64,000 bases of DNA from Rhodothermus profundi (lineage in GTDB: Bacteria; Bacteroidota; Rhodothermia; Rhodothermales; Rhodothermaceae), in contig NZ_FRAU01000001.1 of the NCBI RefSeq assembly GCF_900142415.1, positions 489,246 through 553,245 on the forward strand. The letters are read 5' to 3'. A model generated the notes under the pieces. It was given only the letters and a program-made list of their open reading frames with translations. It was not told the DNA's origin and ran no database searches. Shown piece by piece: positions 18,248-27,631 of the stretch (positions within the stretch are counted from its first letter, which is position 1; the number at the start of each line of letters is the position of its first letter). Made by a program: the position numbers and the translations under genes.

Positions 18248-19035
18248 CAGGCTTTTTGCTTCCGCTGTTTACGTTCTAGAAAGGCCGTCATCCGCCGGTA
18301 CTTCTCCTCATCTTCAAAAAGAATGGCCTGCATCATCGTTTCCAGGGTCAGTCCGACGTCGGTGCTCATCTCAAAGGCGGCGTTCAGGGCCATTTTGGCA
18401 AAACGGACAGCCAGCGGGCTGGCGGCTGCAATTTCTCGGGCCAGCGCCCGGGCTTTTTCCAGCACCTGATCATCCGGCACGACCTCGTTTACCAGCCCGA
18501 TAGCAAGCGCTTCCGAAGCCTCAATGATACGTCCGGTGTAGATCAATTCCCGGGCTTTCCCCAGTCCGACCAGGCGAGGCAACCGATAGGTAGCTCCAGC
18601 ACCTGGAATAATGCCCAGTCGGACCTCAGGCTGACCAAAGCGGGCGCTTTCGCCGGCAATTCGGAGGTCGCAGGCCATGGCCAGCTCGCATCCGCCTCCC
18701 AGCGCCCATCCGCGCACCGCTGCAATGGTCGGAGCGGGAAATTGCTCAATCTCCCGGAACAAACTGTTGTTGATGCGCTGCAGCGCTTCTGCCCGTCCCC
18801 GCTCTCGAAGCTCGGCAATATCGGCACCGCTGACAAATGCCTGCCCCCCGGCTCCGGTAAAAATGAGCACCCGCACCGCGTCGCGCCTGGCCAACTGGTC
18901 GAGTAACTGCCGCACCTCCTGCACCATCTCCAGATTAAGCGCATTGCGCACTTCCGGCCGGTTAAAAGTGCAGCAGACAATGCCCTGTTCGTCTTCCTCG
19001 ACCAGCAGCGTTGCAAACTGAAAGGTTTCGGTCAT
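18247..19035 (-). CDS. enoyl-CoA hydratase/isomerase family protein
   Basis: 262 aa from the ATG at 19035 (MTETFQFATLL); the upstream in-frame extension to 19161 is rich in Trp and Arg and unlike the family. Crotonase-fold marks are clear: FNRPEVRNALN, the oxyanion-hole segment AFVSGADIAEL near 70, AAVRGWALGGGCELAMACDL near 107 and LGIIPGAGAT with the catalytic-type Glu region near 130. It hydrates 2-enoyl-CoA in fatty-acid or branched-chain acyl-CoA breakdown. It is the first gene of an operon with the E1 fusion and the SDR-like protein, which supports branched-chain catabolism. Confidence 0.92.
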   Translation of the reverse strand: MTETFQFATLLVEEDEQGIVCCTFNRPEVRNALNLEMVQEVRQLLDQLARRDAVRVLIFTGAGGQAFVSGADIAELRERGRAEALQRINNSLFREIEQFPAPTIAAVRGWALGGGCELAMACDLRIAGESARFGQPEVRLGIIPGAGATYRLPRLVGLGKARELIYTGRIIEASEALAIGLVNEVVPDDQVLEKARALAREIAAASPLAVRFAKMALNAAFEMSTDVGLTLETMMQAILFEDEEKYRRMTAFLERKQRKQKA

Positions 19036-19127
19036 CACTCTTTTCTGGCTGGAAGCGCTTTTATTATACCAAACCCCTCTTCTCCATTCAAGCAACCCTT
19101 CGTGAAGAGATCTTGGGAATCCTTTCC

Positions 19128-19155
19128 GGATGGGCGCTGGCGGCAACGCCCATCC
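19128..19155 (-). other. perfect stem-loop between the TerB-like gene and the hydratase gene
   Basis: GGATGGGCG at 19128-19136 pairs exactly with CGCCCATCC at 19147-19155 across a 10-nt loop. No T-run follows on either strand, so it is not a typical intrinsic terminator. It could still end terB transcripts, or lie in the 5' leader of the hydratase operon. Confidence 0.45.
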
Positions 19156-19217
19156 TGCCACGTCTCTTGGCTTGTCTGCTCCTCATGTTACCCGCTGCCC
19201 GTGCGCACCGATTCTTC

Positions 19218-20027
19218 TCAGGCGGGAGTTAGCGGAGCAGTATTCACATGCGGTCCTAATTCCCAGAGATCTACCAGCTCGTTGAGCAGATCTTCTTCGG
19301 TGTCCAGAAAGGTTCCGTCGGCATTGGCAATCTGCACCAGATCATGAAAGGCTGTCAGCCGCTGCTCAGGCGTAAGAGCCAGTTTGATCGCCTCGGCAGA
19401 AGCGCGGAGTTCGGTCTCGGTCAGGCCTTCGGCGTAGCGGTCGATCGCTTCCTGCAAGACGGCAGCTACCTGCTGCGCGCTCAGCTCAGGACACCAGGCC
19501 CGAAGCTTCCGCACAATGATCTGCCGCTCCTGGCGCGTCAGCTCATGATCAACGCCATGCGCCAGCACCAGATACAGAATGGCCAGGTGAATGAGCACTT
19601 CGGGAATATCCTCCTGACCGGGATCAAGCATGCGCAGCCGCTCATACGGGGGCTCCAGCCCCCAGCGTCGCGCCACCATCTCCAGAAGCTGGCGCTCGCT
19701 TTCCATAACAATACCATCGGCTTCCACAATGCGCAGCAGATCATGCAACACGGCCTGGCGTTGCGCTTGCGAGAGGTGCGGCTCAACCGCTTCCAGCGCG
19801 GCCTGCAACAACGCATCCTGGTCCTCTGCAGCCAGCAACACGTCAAAGGCCTCCAGCACCAGTGCCCGCAACTGGGCCGGCGGAATGGTCGAACAACGCG
19901 CCTGCAACTGGTCCATCACCGCCTCCAACCGACCATCGCCGACCGGCCATCCTTCTCGCGAAGCCGCAATCAGATACAAGAGGGCCAGTTCCTGCAGCCG
20001 GCCGGCCATGCAGTGCGATTCAGACAT
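19218..20027 (-). CDS. tandem TerB-like domain protein
   Basis: 269 aa, all-helical, with two TerB-type repeats. The marks are LLRIVEADGIVMESERQLL near residue 100 and LVQIANADGTFLDTEEDLL near 245, each an acidic loop (ADG...E) that in TerB binds metal. Similar proteins are annotated as tellurite-resistance TerB-like, but many are general stress or membrane-associated factors. No other ter gene is nearby, so tellurite resistance should not be inferred. It stands between two gaps and is probably a single-gene unit. Confidence 0.75.
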   Translation of the reverse strand: MSESHCMAGRLQELALLYLIAASREGWPVGDGRLEAVMDQLQARCSTIPPAQLRALVLEAFDVLLAAEDQDALLQAALEAVEPHLSQAQRQAVLHDLLRIVEADGIVMESERQLLEMVARRWGLEPPYERLRMLDPGQEDIPEVLIHLAILYLVLAHGVDHELTRQERQIIVRKLRAWCPELSAQQVAAVLQEAIDRYAEGLTETELRASAEAIKLALTPEQRLTAFHDLVQIANADGTFLDTEEDLLNELVDLWELGPHVNTAPLTPA

Positions 20028-20168
20028 GCCAGCTCCCTCCTTGCATTTGTAGATCTTCTATCGTCAGCCCGGGTGGGCAGTATATTCAACCTGGCCTGTA
20101 TCGGCCAGCCGGCTGTGCTTCTTTAACAAATTTCGGAAAGCAAGGTGCTTAGGTGCAAGCCCCGTTTG

Positions 20169-22958
20169 TTACGCTTTTGCAAGGGATTCATGTGCAGCAG
20201 GCACGCGCAGTTGCTTCACGGCCTTAACCATGGGATCGGCCGGATCAGTGCTTCGAATAATCTGAAAACCAAGCTTCCGGCACACATGCTGCATCGCGTG
20301 GTTCTGCACCAGAATATCGGCTACAATGCGCTCCAACCCTTCTGCCTCACCAATCTGAATCAGCCGGCGCAACAACTCGCTGCCCAGTCCTTTCCCCTGC
20401 ACATCATCCCGCACCAGCATGGCAAACTCCCCATCATTTGTGCCATAAATTTTGGTTAGCCGCGCCACAGCCAGAATTTCAGGGCGACCAGTTTCAGGGC
20501 TGCGCCGCTCCGCTACCAGCGCCATTTCACGATCATAGTCAATAAAGCAGAGTCGCGCCAGTCGCTCATGGGCCACGCGCTGGCTGAGCTTCAAAAAGCT
20601 GGCGTAGCGAAGATAAACGCTACGCTCAGAGAGCTTGTGATGAAATTCTACCAGCAATGGTTCGTCCTCAGGACGGATAGGACGAATGAGCACCGGCGAG
20701 CCGTCCTTGAGTCGCCAGGTGCCCATATACTGACGGGGATAAGGCCGAATCGCCGGACGAGGCAGCTCCTCTTCGGCCATGTCCGGCGGATGCAGCACAA
20801 TCCGAGCATCCAGGGCCACAATCTGATCGGGTGCCGCCAGCAGCGGATTTACATCGATTTCCCGAATCCAGGGTTGCTCCACCACGAGCTGGCTGAAACG
20901 CACCAGCAGCTTCTCCAGGCGGTCAAGATCGACGGATGGCCGCCCCCGCACCCCCTGAAGCGCTCGGTATACTCGGGTCTGCTCCATCATACGCCGCGCC
21001 AGCGTCGTGTTGAGCGGTGGCAGCCCGAGCGCTCGATCCCGATACACCTCTACAAGCGTCCCTCCAGCCCCAAAAAGCAATACCGGTCCAAACTGGGGAT
21101 CAATGGTGCTACCTATAATCAGTTCGTAGCCGTCTTGCACGCGCACCATCGGCTGCACCGTAACCCCATCGAACGCATCGGCCTGCCCCCGTTCTACCAG
21201 GCGGTGCTGGATGGTCTCGAACGCCTGGCGCACCCTGTCGGGCGTGTCCAGATTAAGCTGCACTCCCCCTACTTCTGTCTTATGAGTGATGGTGTAGGAA
21301 TGGAGCTTCAGCACGACTGGATAGCCCAGCTCCTCCGCAATGGCTACCGCTTCGTCGGCCGTGCGGGCCAGATGCGTCGGCGTTATGGGCAGGCAGTAGG
21401 CGGCCAGCACCTGCTTCGCCTCGTATTCGGTAAGCAGCGTGCGTCCGGCGCGGCGAACCTGCTCAATAATTTGCCGGGCTTGCTCACGATCCGGTCCCCC
21501 CTCAATCTCATCGTCCGGTAGCGAAGGAGTTTCATAGAGCGCGCGCAAATTGTAGCTGTAGCGCCACATGTAATTGAACACGCGCACCGCCGTGTCAGGG
21601 TACTGAAAGGTAGGGATGCCGACCCGGTTCAGGATCTGCTTGCCAGCGGCCACTTCTACCCCACCCATCCAGCTTGCCAGAATCGGCTTACGGCTCTGCG
21701 CAAAACGCCGCAACTGCTCCGCCGTCTGCGTAGGGTCAGTCATGGCCTGAGGCGTCAGAATAACCAGCAGCCCATCGCTGTTTTCATCGGCCAACGTTAC
21801 TTCCAGCGCCTTCGCATAACGCGTCGGGTCGGCGTCTCCCAGAATGTCCACCGGATTACCGCGGCTCCAGTGGGGCGGTAGGAATGCATCAAGTTGCTGC
21901 AGCGTTTGCTCCGACAGCCTGGCCAACTGTCCCCCACCCTGAACCAGAGCATCCGTAGCCAGCACCCCCGCACCGCCGGCATTGGTCAGAATCGTAAGCC
22001 GCGGTCCTTCGGGACGCGGTTGCTTGGCCAGCACTTCTGCCATGTAAAACAGATCGGCAATGCGGTCCACGCGCAGTACCCCGGTGCGTCGAAAGGCTGC
22101 ATTGAGCACCTCATCGCTACCGGCCAGCGCACCGGTATGCGAAAGCGCTGCCCGGGCTGCTTCTTCGGTGCGGCCTGCCTTGATTACAATGATGGGCTTT
22201 TGAAGCGCTACTTCGCGCGCTGCCGACAAAAAGGACCGCGCATCGCCAATTGATTCCATGTAGAGAATGATGCTCTTCGTATAGGGATCGCTGCCCAGGT
22301 AGTAGATCAGATCGCCCCACCCCACGTCCAGCATCGACCCGATCGAGATGAACGCGCTAAACCCTACGTTCGCCTCCAGACTCCAGTCCAGAATGGAAGT
22401 CAGCAGCGCCCCACTCTGACTGATAAACCCCACGCTACCCGGCCGCGCCATCGCGCTGGCAAACGTGGCGTTCAGCCCGGTAACAGGCCGCATCACCCCC
22501 AGACAGTTCGGACCAATGATGCGCAGCCCTCCCCGGCGCGCAATCGCCAGAATGCGCTCTTCCAGCCGCTTGCCTTCTGCCCCAATCTCTTTGAAACCAG
22601 CTGAAATAATGACCGCTCCTCTAACACCAGCGTCCACGCATTCCTGCACAACCTCCGGCACCGTAGGCGCAGGAGTTGCAATAACCGCTAAATCCACCGG
22701 CTCGGGCACCTCTTTTACCGAAGGATAGGCCCGAATGCCCAGTACGTTGGTACGCTTTGGATTGACGGGGTAGACGGTGCCGCCAAACGGATTACTGATC
22801 AGATTCCAGAGCAGCGTCCGCCCAACGCTCCCCGGACGCTCGCTGGCACCAATAACTGCCACGCTGCGCGGTTTAAAAATGGCATCCAGGTGCAAACGCC
22901 GCGGCTGGAAGAGCTCATGGGACGGGTCAGATTGCGCCGTAACGGGCCGATCCTCCAT
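20169..22958 (-). CDS. ADP-forming acyl-CoA synthetase fused to a GNAT acetyltransferase (Pat/YfiQ-like)
   Basis: 929 aa. Order: CoA-binding domain (about 25-150, [15 protein letters not shown]), succinyl-CoA-ligase-like domains (about 160-480), ATP-grasp domain (about 510-740, [20 protein letters not shown]) and a C-terminal GNAT domain (about 770-929) with the acetyl-CoA loop QGKGLGS at 854-860. This is the architecture of protein lysine acetyltransferases Pat/YfiQ. The histidine of the synthetase phosphotransfer motif is present ([11 protein letters not shown]274). The protein may therefore be an active ADP-forming acyl-CoA synthetase, a protein acetyltransferase that senses acyl-CoA, or both. 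Confidence 0.88.
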   Translation of the reverse strand: MEDRPVTAQSDPSHELFQPRRLHLDAIFKPRSVAVIGASERPGSVGRTLLWNLISNPFGGTVYPVNPKRTNVLGIRAYPSVKEVPEPVDLAVIATPAPTVPEVVQECVDAGVRGAVIISAGFKEIGAEGKRLEERILAIARRGGLRIIGPNCLGVMRPVTGLNATFASAMARPGSVGFISQSGALLTSILDWSLEANVGFSAFISIGSMLDVGWGDLIYYLGSDPYTKSIILYMESIGDARSFLSAAREVALQKPIIVIKAGRTEEAARAALSHTGALAGSDEVLNAAFRRTGVLRVDRIADLFYMAEVLAKQPRPEGPRLTILTNAGGAGVLATDALVQGGGQLARLSEQTLQQLDAFLPPHWSRGNPVDILGDADPTRYAKALEVTLADENSDGLLVILTPQAMTDPTQTAEQLRRFAQSRKPILASWMGGVEVAAGKQILNRVGIPTFQYPDTAVRVFNYMWRYSYNLRALYETPSLPDDEIEGGPDREQARQIIEQVRRAGRTLLTEYEAKQVLAAYCLPITPTHLARTADEAVAIAEELGYPVVLKLHSYTITHKTEVGGVQLNLDTPDRVRQAFETIQHRLVERGQADAFDGVTVQPMVRVQDGYELIIGSTIDPQFGPVLLFGAGGTLVEVYRDRALGLPPLNTTLARRMMEQTRVYRALQGVRGRPSVDLDRLEKLLVRFSQLVVEQPWIREIDVNPLLAAPDQIVALDARIVLHPPDMAEEELPRPAIRPYPRQYMGTWRLKDGSPVLIRPIRPEDEPLLVEFHHKLSERSVYLRYASFLKLSQRVAHERLARLCFIDYDREMALVAERRSPETGRPEILAVARLTKIYGTNDGEFAMLVRDDVQGKGLGSELLRRLIQIGEAEGLERIVADILVQNHAMQHVCRKLGFQIIRSTDPADPMVKAVKQLRVPAAHESLAKA

Positions 22959-23054
22959 AACGTTCTAACGCTCTCGTTTAGCAAGTATTTATACCAGCAT
23001 ATGTACCCGTGCTATATCTAAAAGTTGAGCTCCGTTTACAAATTGATCAATTTC

Positions 23055-24428
23055 TTACTGTTCTGTCTGCATTTCCTCCACAAAGCGTTGCACCAGCGCA
23101 GCGGCTTCTTCGGGCGTACGCGCCTCGGCATAGATGCGCAGAATTGGTTCGGTGTTCGACTTTCGGAGGTGCACCCAGCCTTCCTCCAGGTCAATCTTCA
23201 ACCCGTCAAGGGTTGAAATGCGGGCATGCGCATAGCGCCGGGCCAATCGCTGCAATGCCTGCTCAACATCTAAATGGGCAAGCGGAAGCTTGTGCTTGAC
23301 CATTGCATAACGCGGCAACGTAGCCACGAATTCGGCAAGCGATTGCTCCAGATTGGCCAGGTGCTGAAGCACCATCGCTGTTCCCACCAGCGCATCACGC
23401 CCATAATGCACATCAGGCAAAATCACTCCTCCGTTTCCCTCGCCCCCCAGAATAGCCCCCACCTCCTTCATTTTCTGGACCACATTAATCTCCCCGACCG
23501 CGGCCCGGTACACTGGCATCCCATAGCGGGCTGCTACCTCCTCAATCGCCCGCGATGAAGAAAGATTGGTAACAAAAGGACCCTCCCGAAAACGCCACAG
23601 AAAATCGGCTGCAATCACCTGCGTTAACTCTTCGCTAACGTACACGCCCCCGTTGGCAATGAGTGCCAGCCGATCTGCATCAGGATCCACAACCAGTCCT
23701 AAATCGGCTTCAGTGCGGGCCACCGTCTGAATCGTTTCGTGCAAATGCTCAGGCAGCGGTTCCGGAGGATGTGCAAAACGGCCGTTTGGTTCGCCATTAA
23801 GCAATAATACCTCGGCGACCCCCAACCGTCGAAGCAGCAGCGGCAGCGCTATAGCCCCTACGGAGTTGATCCCATCGACCACGACCCGGAAGTGCCGCCG
23901 CCGGATGCGCTCTGGTTCTATAAAATCCAGCGCCAGAATGCGCTGCACATGTTCTTCCAGAAAATCACGTTGCTCGTAACAGCCCAGTTGCTCCCAGCTT
24001 ACCAGGGGCATGGCGCCCGCGTCGGCCAGTGCCAACACCTGCCGGGCTTCGTCCGGCGTCAGAAATTCCCCTCGTCGATTAAGCAACTTCAGCGCGTTCC
24101 ATTCGGCCGGGTTGTGCGATGCCGAAAGCACAACGCCCCCATCGGCCTCTGCAGCCAGCACAGCCACTTCAACAGTAGGCGTTGTTGCCAGATCGGCATC
24201 CACGACATCGCAGCCCACGCTCTGCAACGTAGCCGTCACGAAACGAGCACATACGGAGCCCGTCACCCGCCCATCACGCCCCACGACCACGCGGGGACGC
24301 CGCCCCTCAACCTGCTGCCGAAGCCAGGCGCCAAAAGCCGCCGCGTAGCGAACCAGTTCCGATGGCCCCAGTCCATTTCCAAAAATACCCCGAATTCCTG
24401 AAATCGATGCGATCAGCGTTTTAGCCAT
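23055..24428 (-). CDS. glmM: phosphoglucosamine mutase
   Basis: 457 aa from the ATG at 24428, where the protein starts MAKTLIASISGIRGIFG, the usual N-terminus. The phosphoserine loop is SASHNPAEWN (catalytic Ser104), the metal loop is DPDADRLAL near 245, the sugar-binding loop is EGNGGVI near 320 and the phosphate-binding loop is RKSNTEPILR near 430. GlmM interconverts glucosamine-6-phosphate and glucosamine-1-phosphate on the way to UDP-GlcNAc. glmS, the preceding pathway enzyme, is also in this window but not adjacent. A phosphomannomutase activity cannot be excluded from sequence alone. Confidence 0.9.
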   Translation of the reverse strand: MAKTLIASISGIRGIFGNGLGPSELVRYAAAFGAWLRQQVEGRRPRVVVGRDGRVTGSVCARFVTATLQSVGCDVVDADLATTPTVEVAVLAAEADGGVVLSASHNPAEWNALKLLNRRGEFLTPDEARQVLALADAGAMPLVSWEQLGCYEQRDFLEEHVQRILALDFIEPERIRRRHFRVVVDGINSVGAIALPLLLRRLGVAEVLLLNGEPNGRFAHPPEPLPEHLHETIQTVARTEADLGLVVDPDADRLALIANGGVYVSEELTQVIAADFLWRFREGPFVTNLSSSRAIEEVAARYGMPVYRAAVGEINVVQKMKEVGAILGGEGNGGVILPDVHYGRDALVGTAMVLQHLANLEQSLAEFVATLPRYAMVKHKLPLAHLDVEQALQRLARRYAHARISTLDGLKIDLEEGWVHLRKSNTEPILRIYAEARTPEEAAALVQRFVEEMQTEQ

Positions 24429-24746
24429 CGTCTTTTTCTGGACTTCTTTCAAAGAAACGGTACAGTTTACGATGTCTCTTCCATTTTCAGCCAATGCTTT
24501 TTCTTTTTTTCGTGAACGCGTTCGATCTCTGCAGGATATTCCTCGGCTTCAACCGGTTCCATTGGGCGTCGTCCGCACAGAGCTGCGTTGCCCGGAAAAC
24601 ATCTCGAATAAGGAGCCCAGAGGAGACGCCAGCGCAAACCACGACAAAAAAACACGTTCAACTCTTTTTTAAGAAACAGCATGTCATGGCATCCCGTTGC
24701 CTCCGTAACTTTAGGGTGTTGATGCAGCGGGCTTTTTCCTGGTTCT
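24429..24746 (+). other. 318-bp divergent intergenic region without a recognised gene
   Basis: The region lies between glmM (leftward) and ctaA (rightward) and must hold both promoters. It contains T-rich and A-rich patches around 24495-24520 and 24640-24680. The open frames it contains are poor in protein-like composition and overlap both flanks. I see no riboswitch, RNA gene or repeat. Confidence 0.5.
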
Positions 24747-25748
24747 ATGCCTGACAAATGGACCATTCCTGTTTATTCCTACCGAGAGCGGGCGCGCGGG
24801 CGCTGGTGGTTTGCCGTATTGACCGCCGTTTTCACCCTGGCTCTGATTTCATGGGGCGGCTTCGTTACCACAATCGACGCCGGCATGGCTGTGCCCGACT
24901 GGCCCTCGTCGTTTGGCTCCTACGATCCGTTTAAAACCGGCTTTCATGACCCGACGGACCCTTCAGCGCAGTGGTGGGATCGCACGCCCATCCTTGCCGA
25001 ACATGGCCATCGCCTCTTAGGCGCGCTGGTGGGACTTTTGACGATTGGACTGGCGCTGTGGACCTGGTGGCGTGATCCAAGGCGCTGGGTCCGCACGTTA
25101 GGCTTCGTTGCACTCGGGCTTGTTATCTTTCAGGGCATTCTCGGTGGACTACGGGTTACGGAAAACTCGCTTACGCTGGCGGCAGTGCACGGTGCCACGG
25201 CACAGCTTTTCTTTTCCCTGATTGTGGCGATTGCGCTGTTTACGTCGCCTGCCTGGCTGGAAGCTCGTGCCATTCCGGCAGATAGTCCCCAACTGGCACG
25301 GCTGCGCCGCCTGGCATTGTGGACTATAGGGGCCCTCTACCTGCAGATTATTCTAGGCGTCCTGCTGCGCCACCCGGGCCAGGGCATTGCCCTCAATTTT
25401 GCGGCTGTGCACATTGCAGGCGCTTTTGTGGTAACCGGCCTTGTGCTGGCGGTATTCATCCACGTGCAAAAACACTACGAATCGAATCCGCTACTTAACC
25501 GGGCGGCCTGGGCCATGCTCTGGATCGTTACGCTGCAGTTTGCGTTGGGCCTTTCCGCCTACCTGGTTCTGCTGTATGAGACGCCGGCAGCCCTGCGGAG
25601 CACGCTCCAGGTGGTGCTGCGCACGGCCCATGTCGCCACAGGCGCGCTGCTCATGGGTAGCACCGTCGTGCTTACCCTGCTGGCACTGCGTCGCCGCGCC
25701 AATACACCGGCCTCAGCGGCTCTTCCTGAACTGGCCGCTACCTCGTAA
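24747..25748 (+). CDS. ctaA: heme A synthase (COX15/CtaA)
   Basis: 333 aa, about eight membrane helices. CtaA oxidises heme O to heme A for cytochrome oxidases. The first helix pair contains GGFVTTIDAGMAVPDWPSS, a strong family mark. Conserved histidines that bind heme lie in LAEHGHR, AAVHGATAQ, AAVHIAG and RTAHVATG, arranged in two four-helix halves. It is followed 18 bp later by ctaB, and the two enzymes act in sequence. Confidence 0.95.
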   Translation: MPDKWTIPVYSYRERARGRWWFAVLTAVFTLALISWGGFVTTIDAGMAVPDWPSSFGSYDPFKTGFHDPTDPSAQWWDRTPILAEHGHRLLGALVGLLTIGLALWTWWRDPRRWVRTLGFVALGLVIFQGILGGLRVTENSLTLAAVHGATAQLFFSLIVAIALFTSPAWLEARAIPADSPQLARLRRLALWTIGALYLQIILGVLLRHPGQGIALNFAAVHIAGAFVVTGLVLAVFIHVQKHYESNPLLNRAAWAMLWIVTLQFALGLSAYLVLLYETPAALRSTLQVVLRTAHVATGALLMGSTVVLTLLALRRRANTPASAALPELAATS

Positions 25749-25766
25749 ACCAACCGTTGAGTCATC

Positions 25767-26681
25767 GTGCGTGACCAGACCCGTTCGCTACCGACTGTCC
25801 TGTCCCTTTCGGCCGAACGTCGCGTTCAGCTCCAGGCCTGCTGGGAGCTGACCAAACCGGAAATTACCTTTCAGGTAACGCTTTCGGCACTGGCTGGTTA
25901 TCTGCTTGGCACGCCAGCCGCGCTCAACGGCTGGCACTTACTGGGCACGCTCACAGGCATCGGCCTGACCGCGGCTGGCGTTGGCGCCCTGAATCACTAT
26001 CTGGAGCGGGACTATGACGCGGCCATGCGCCGGACGGCCCGACGGCCGCTTCCCTCGAAACGCATCTCACCGGCCACAGCGCGTTATCTGGGGCTGTTTC
26101 TCGTTTTTGCCGGCATTGGACTGCTCTGCCCGGTGGCTAACGCGCTAACAGCCGCCCTAGCCATCGCTACCGTCTTACTCTATCTGTATGTGTACACGCC
26201 CCTCAAACGGCGCACCAAGTACAATACGCTGATTGGCACCATTCCAGGTGCGCTGCCCGCGCTGGGAGGCTGGACAGCTGCAACAGGAACCCTAGAACCC
26301 GGCGGGTGGACGCTCTTTGCCATCCTGGCCGTCTGGCAAATGCCGCACTTCCTATCGCTGGCCTGGATGTATCGGAAAGATTATGAGCGTGCGCACTACC
26401 AGATGCTGCCTGTCGTAGAGCCCGATGGTCGCTCCACAGCCTGGCAGACGCTAGGCTTTACTGCCTTATTGCTTCCCCTGGGCATCAGTCCCTACCTGGC
26501 CGGCGTAGCCGGTCTGGTCTATCTGGTAGGAGCCGTGCTTCTGGGCCTGTATTTCCTGTGGCCAGCCTGGACCTTTTTCCGGACGCGCCACGTGCAGGAC
26601 GCTCGCCGCGTGTTGATTGCCTCGGTCGTGTATATTCCAGCCCTGACAGGGCTTATCGTGCTGGACTGGCTGTTGCGCTAA
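25767..26681 (+). CDS. ctaB: protoheme IX farnesyltransferase (heme O synthase)
   Basis: 304 aa, GTG start at 25767. CtaB is a UbiA-family prenyltransferase that attaches farnesyl to protoheme. The first Asp-rich motif is NHYLERDYDAAM, followed by RTARRPLPSKRI. The second conserved block is YTPLKRRTKYNTLIGTIPGA. About eight to nine hydrophobic helices follow. It lies between ctaA and an ABC transporter whose ATG is 2 bp after the ctaB stop, so the four genes form one operon. Confidence 0.95.
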   Translation: MRDQTRSLPTVLSLSAERRVQLQACWELTKPEITFQVTLSALAGYLLGTPAALNGWHLLGTLTGIGLTAAGVGALNHYLERDYDAAMRRTARRPLPSKRISPATARYLGLFLVFAGIGLLCPVANALTAALAIATVLLYLYVYTPLKRRTKYNTLIGTIPGALPALGGWTAATGTLEPGGWTLFAILAVWQMPHFLSLAWMYRKDYERAHYQMLPVVEPDGRSTAWQTLGFTALLLPLGISPYLAGVAGLVYLVGAVLLGLYFLWPAWTFFRTRHVQDARRVLIASVVYIPALTGLIVLDWLLR

Positions 26682-26683
26682 AC

Positions 26684-27631
26684 ATGCCGGAAGCTGCTGT
26701 TACCATCGAAGACCTCACGTTCCGCTACGGTTCGCATACCGCACTTCGGTCGATCTCTCTCCATATTCCCGCAGGTTGCTGCTTTGGGCTGCTGGGGCCC
26801 AATGGAAGCGGCAAAACCACCCTCATGCGCCTGCTGGCTACGCTACTCTCTCCTACGTCGGGCCGCCTGCAGGTTTGCGGCTACGATCCTGTCCAGGCCC
26901 CCGATGCCGTTCGCCGCTGCCTGGGCGTCGTCTTTCAGCAGCCGGCACTGGACGGCGACCTGACCGTCGAGGAAAACCTGCGCCTGCACGGTGCTTTCTA
27001 TGGACTGCGCGGCCCTGCCCTGACACGCCGCATCGATGAGCTGCTGGAACGCTTTGGCCTGCAAAAGCGCCGGCGCGAATTGCTCCGACGCCTGTCAGGC
27101 GGCCAACAGCGACGGGTCGATCTGATGCGAGGCCTGCTACATCGTCCCCAACTGCTGCTCCTCGATGAACCCACAACCGGACTGGATCCTCTGGCCCGCC
27201 ATACCTTCTGGCAGACGCTGCGTCAGCTCCGCCAGACCGATCACCTGACGTTGATTGTAGCCACGCACCTGCTTGAAGAAGCCGAACTATGCGACCAGGT
27301 GGCCCTACTCGACGAAGGTCGCCTGGTAGCTACCGGCGCACCCGACCTCCTTGCCCGCGAACTCGGCGAGGAAGTGCTCTGGTTAGAGACTTCTGAACCA
27401 GAAACCATTGCTGCCTTCATCCAGACCCACTTCGGCCTGGAAGCCCGTGTAATCGGCGCATCCGTACGCGTAGCGGCGTCTGATGCGCACGCCCTCCTAC
27501 CGCGTCTCTATGAAGCGCTGGGGAGCCGCCTGCGCAGCGCGACGGTGCGCCGTCCAACCCTTGAAGATGTCTTTCTCATACACACAGGGCACCACTTGCA
27601 CCCTGCCGCTCACGCTACGCTGAGCTCATGA
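26684..27631 (+). CDS. ABC transporter ATP-binding protein (ABC-2 export type)
   Basis: 315 aa. ATPase motifs are complete: Walker A GPNGSGKTT near 36, Q-loop FQQP, signature LSGGQQRRVDLMRG near 138 and Walker B LLLLDEPTTGLDP near 158, then the H-loop ATHLLEE. The C-terminal 80 residues resemble those of drug- or polysaccharide-export ATPases (CcmA/NatA/DrrA style). It overlaps the permease gene by 4 bp (ATGA). The substrate is unknown; its place after ctaA-ctaB suggests a role in oxidase or heme maturation, which is inference. Confidence 0.88.
   Translation: MPEAAVTIEDLTFRYGSHTALRSISLHIPAGCCFGLLGPNGSGKTTLMRLLATLLSPTSGRLQVCGYDPVQAPDAVRRCLGVVFQQPALDGDLTVEENLRLHGAFYGLRGPALTRRIDELLERFGLQKRRRELLRRLSGGQQRRVDLMRGLLHRPQLLLLDEPTTGLDPLARHTFWQTLRQLRQTDHLTLIVATHLLEEAELCDQVALLDEGRLVATGAPDLLARELGEEVLWLETSEPETIAAFIQTHFGLEARVIGASVRVAASDAHALLPRLYEALGSRLRSATVRRPTLEDVFLIHTGHHLHPAAHATLSS

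Noticed and set aside
19218-20027. Tellurite-resistance function for the TerB-like gene
   Set aside because: The TerB-like fold is supported, but no other ter genes accompany it; resistance cannot be inferred from the fold alone.
24467-24766. 99-codon minus-strand frame between glmM and ctaA
   Set aside because: It overlaps both flanking genes and is rich in Cys, Trp and Arg in a way typical of non-coding frames.
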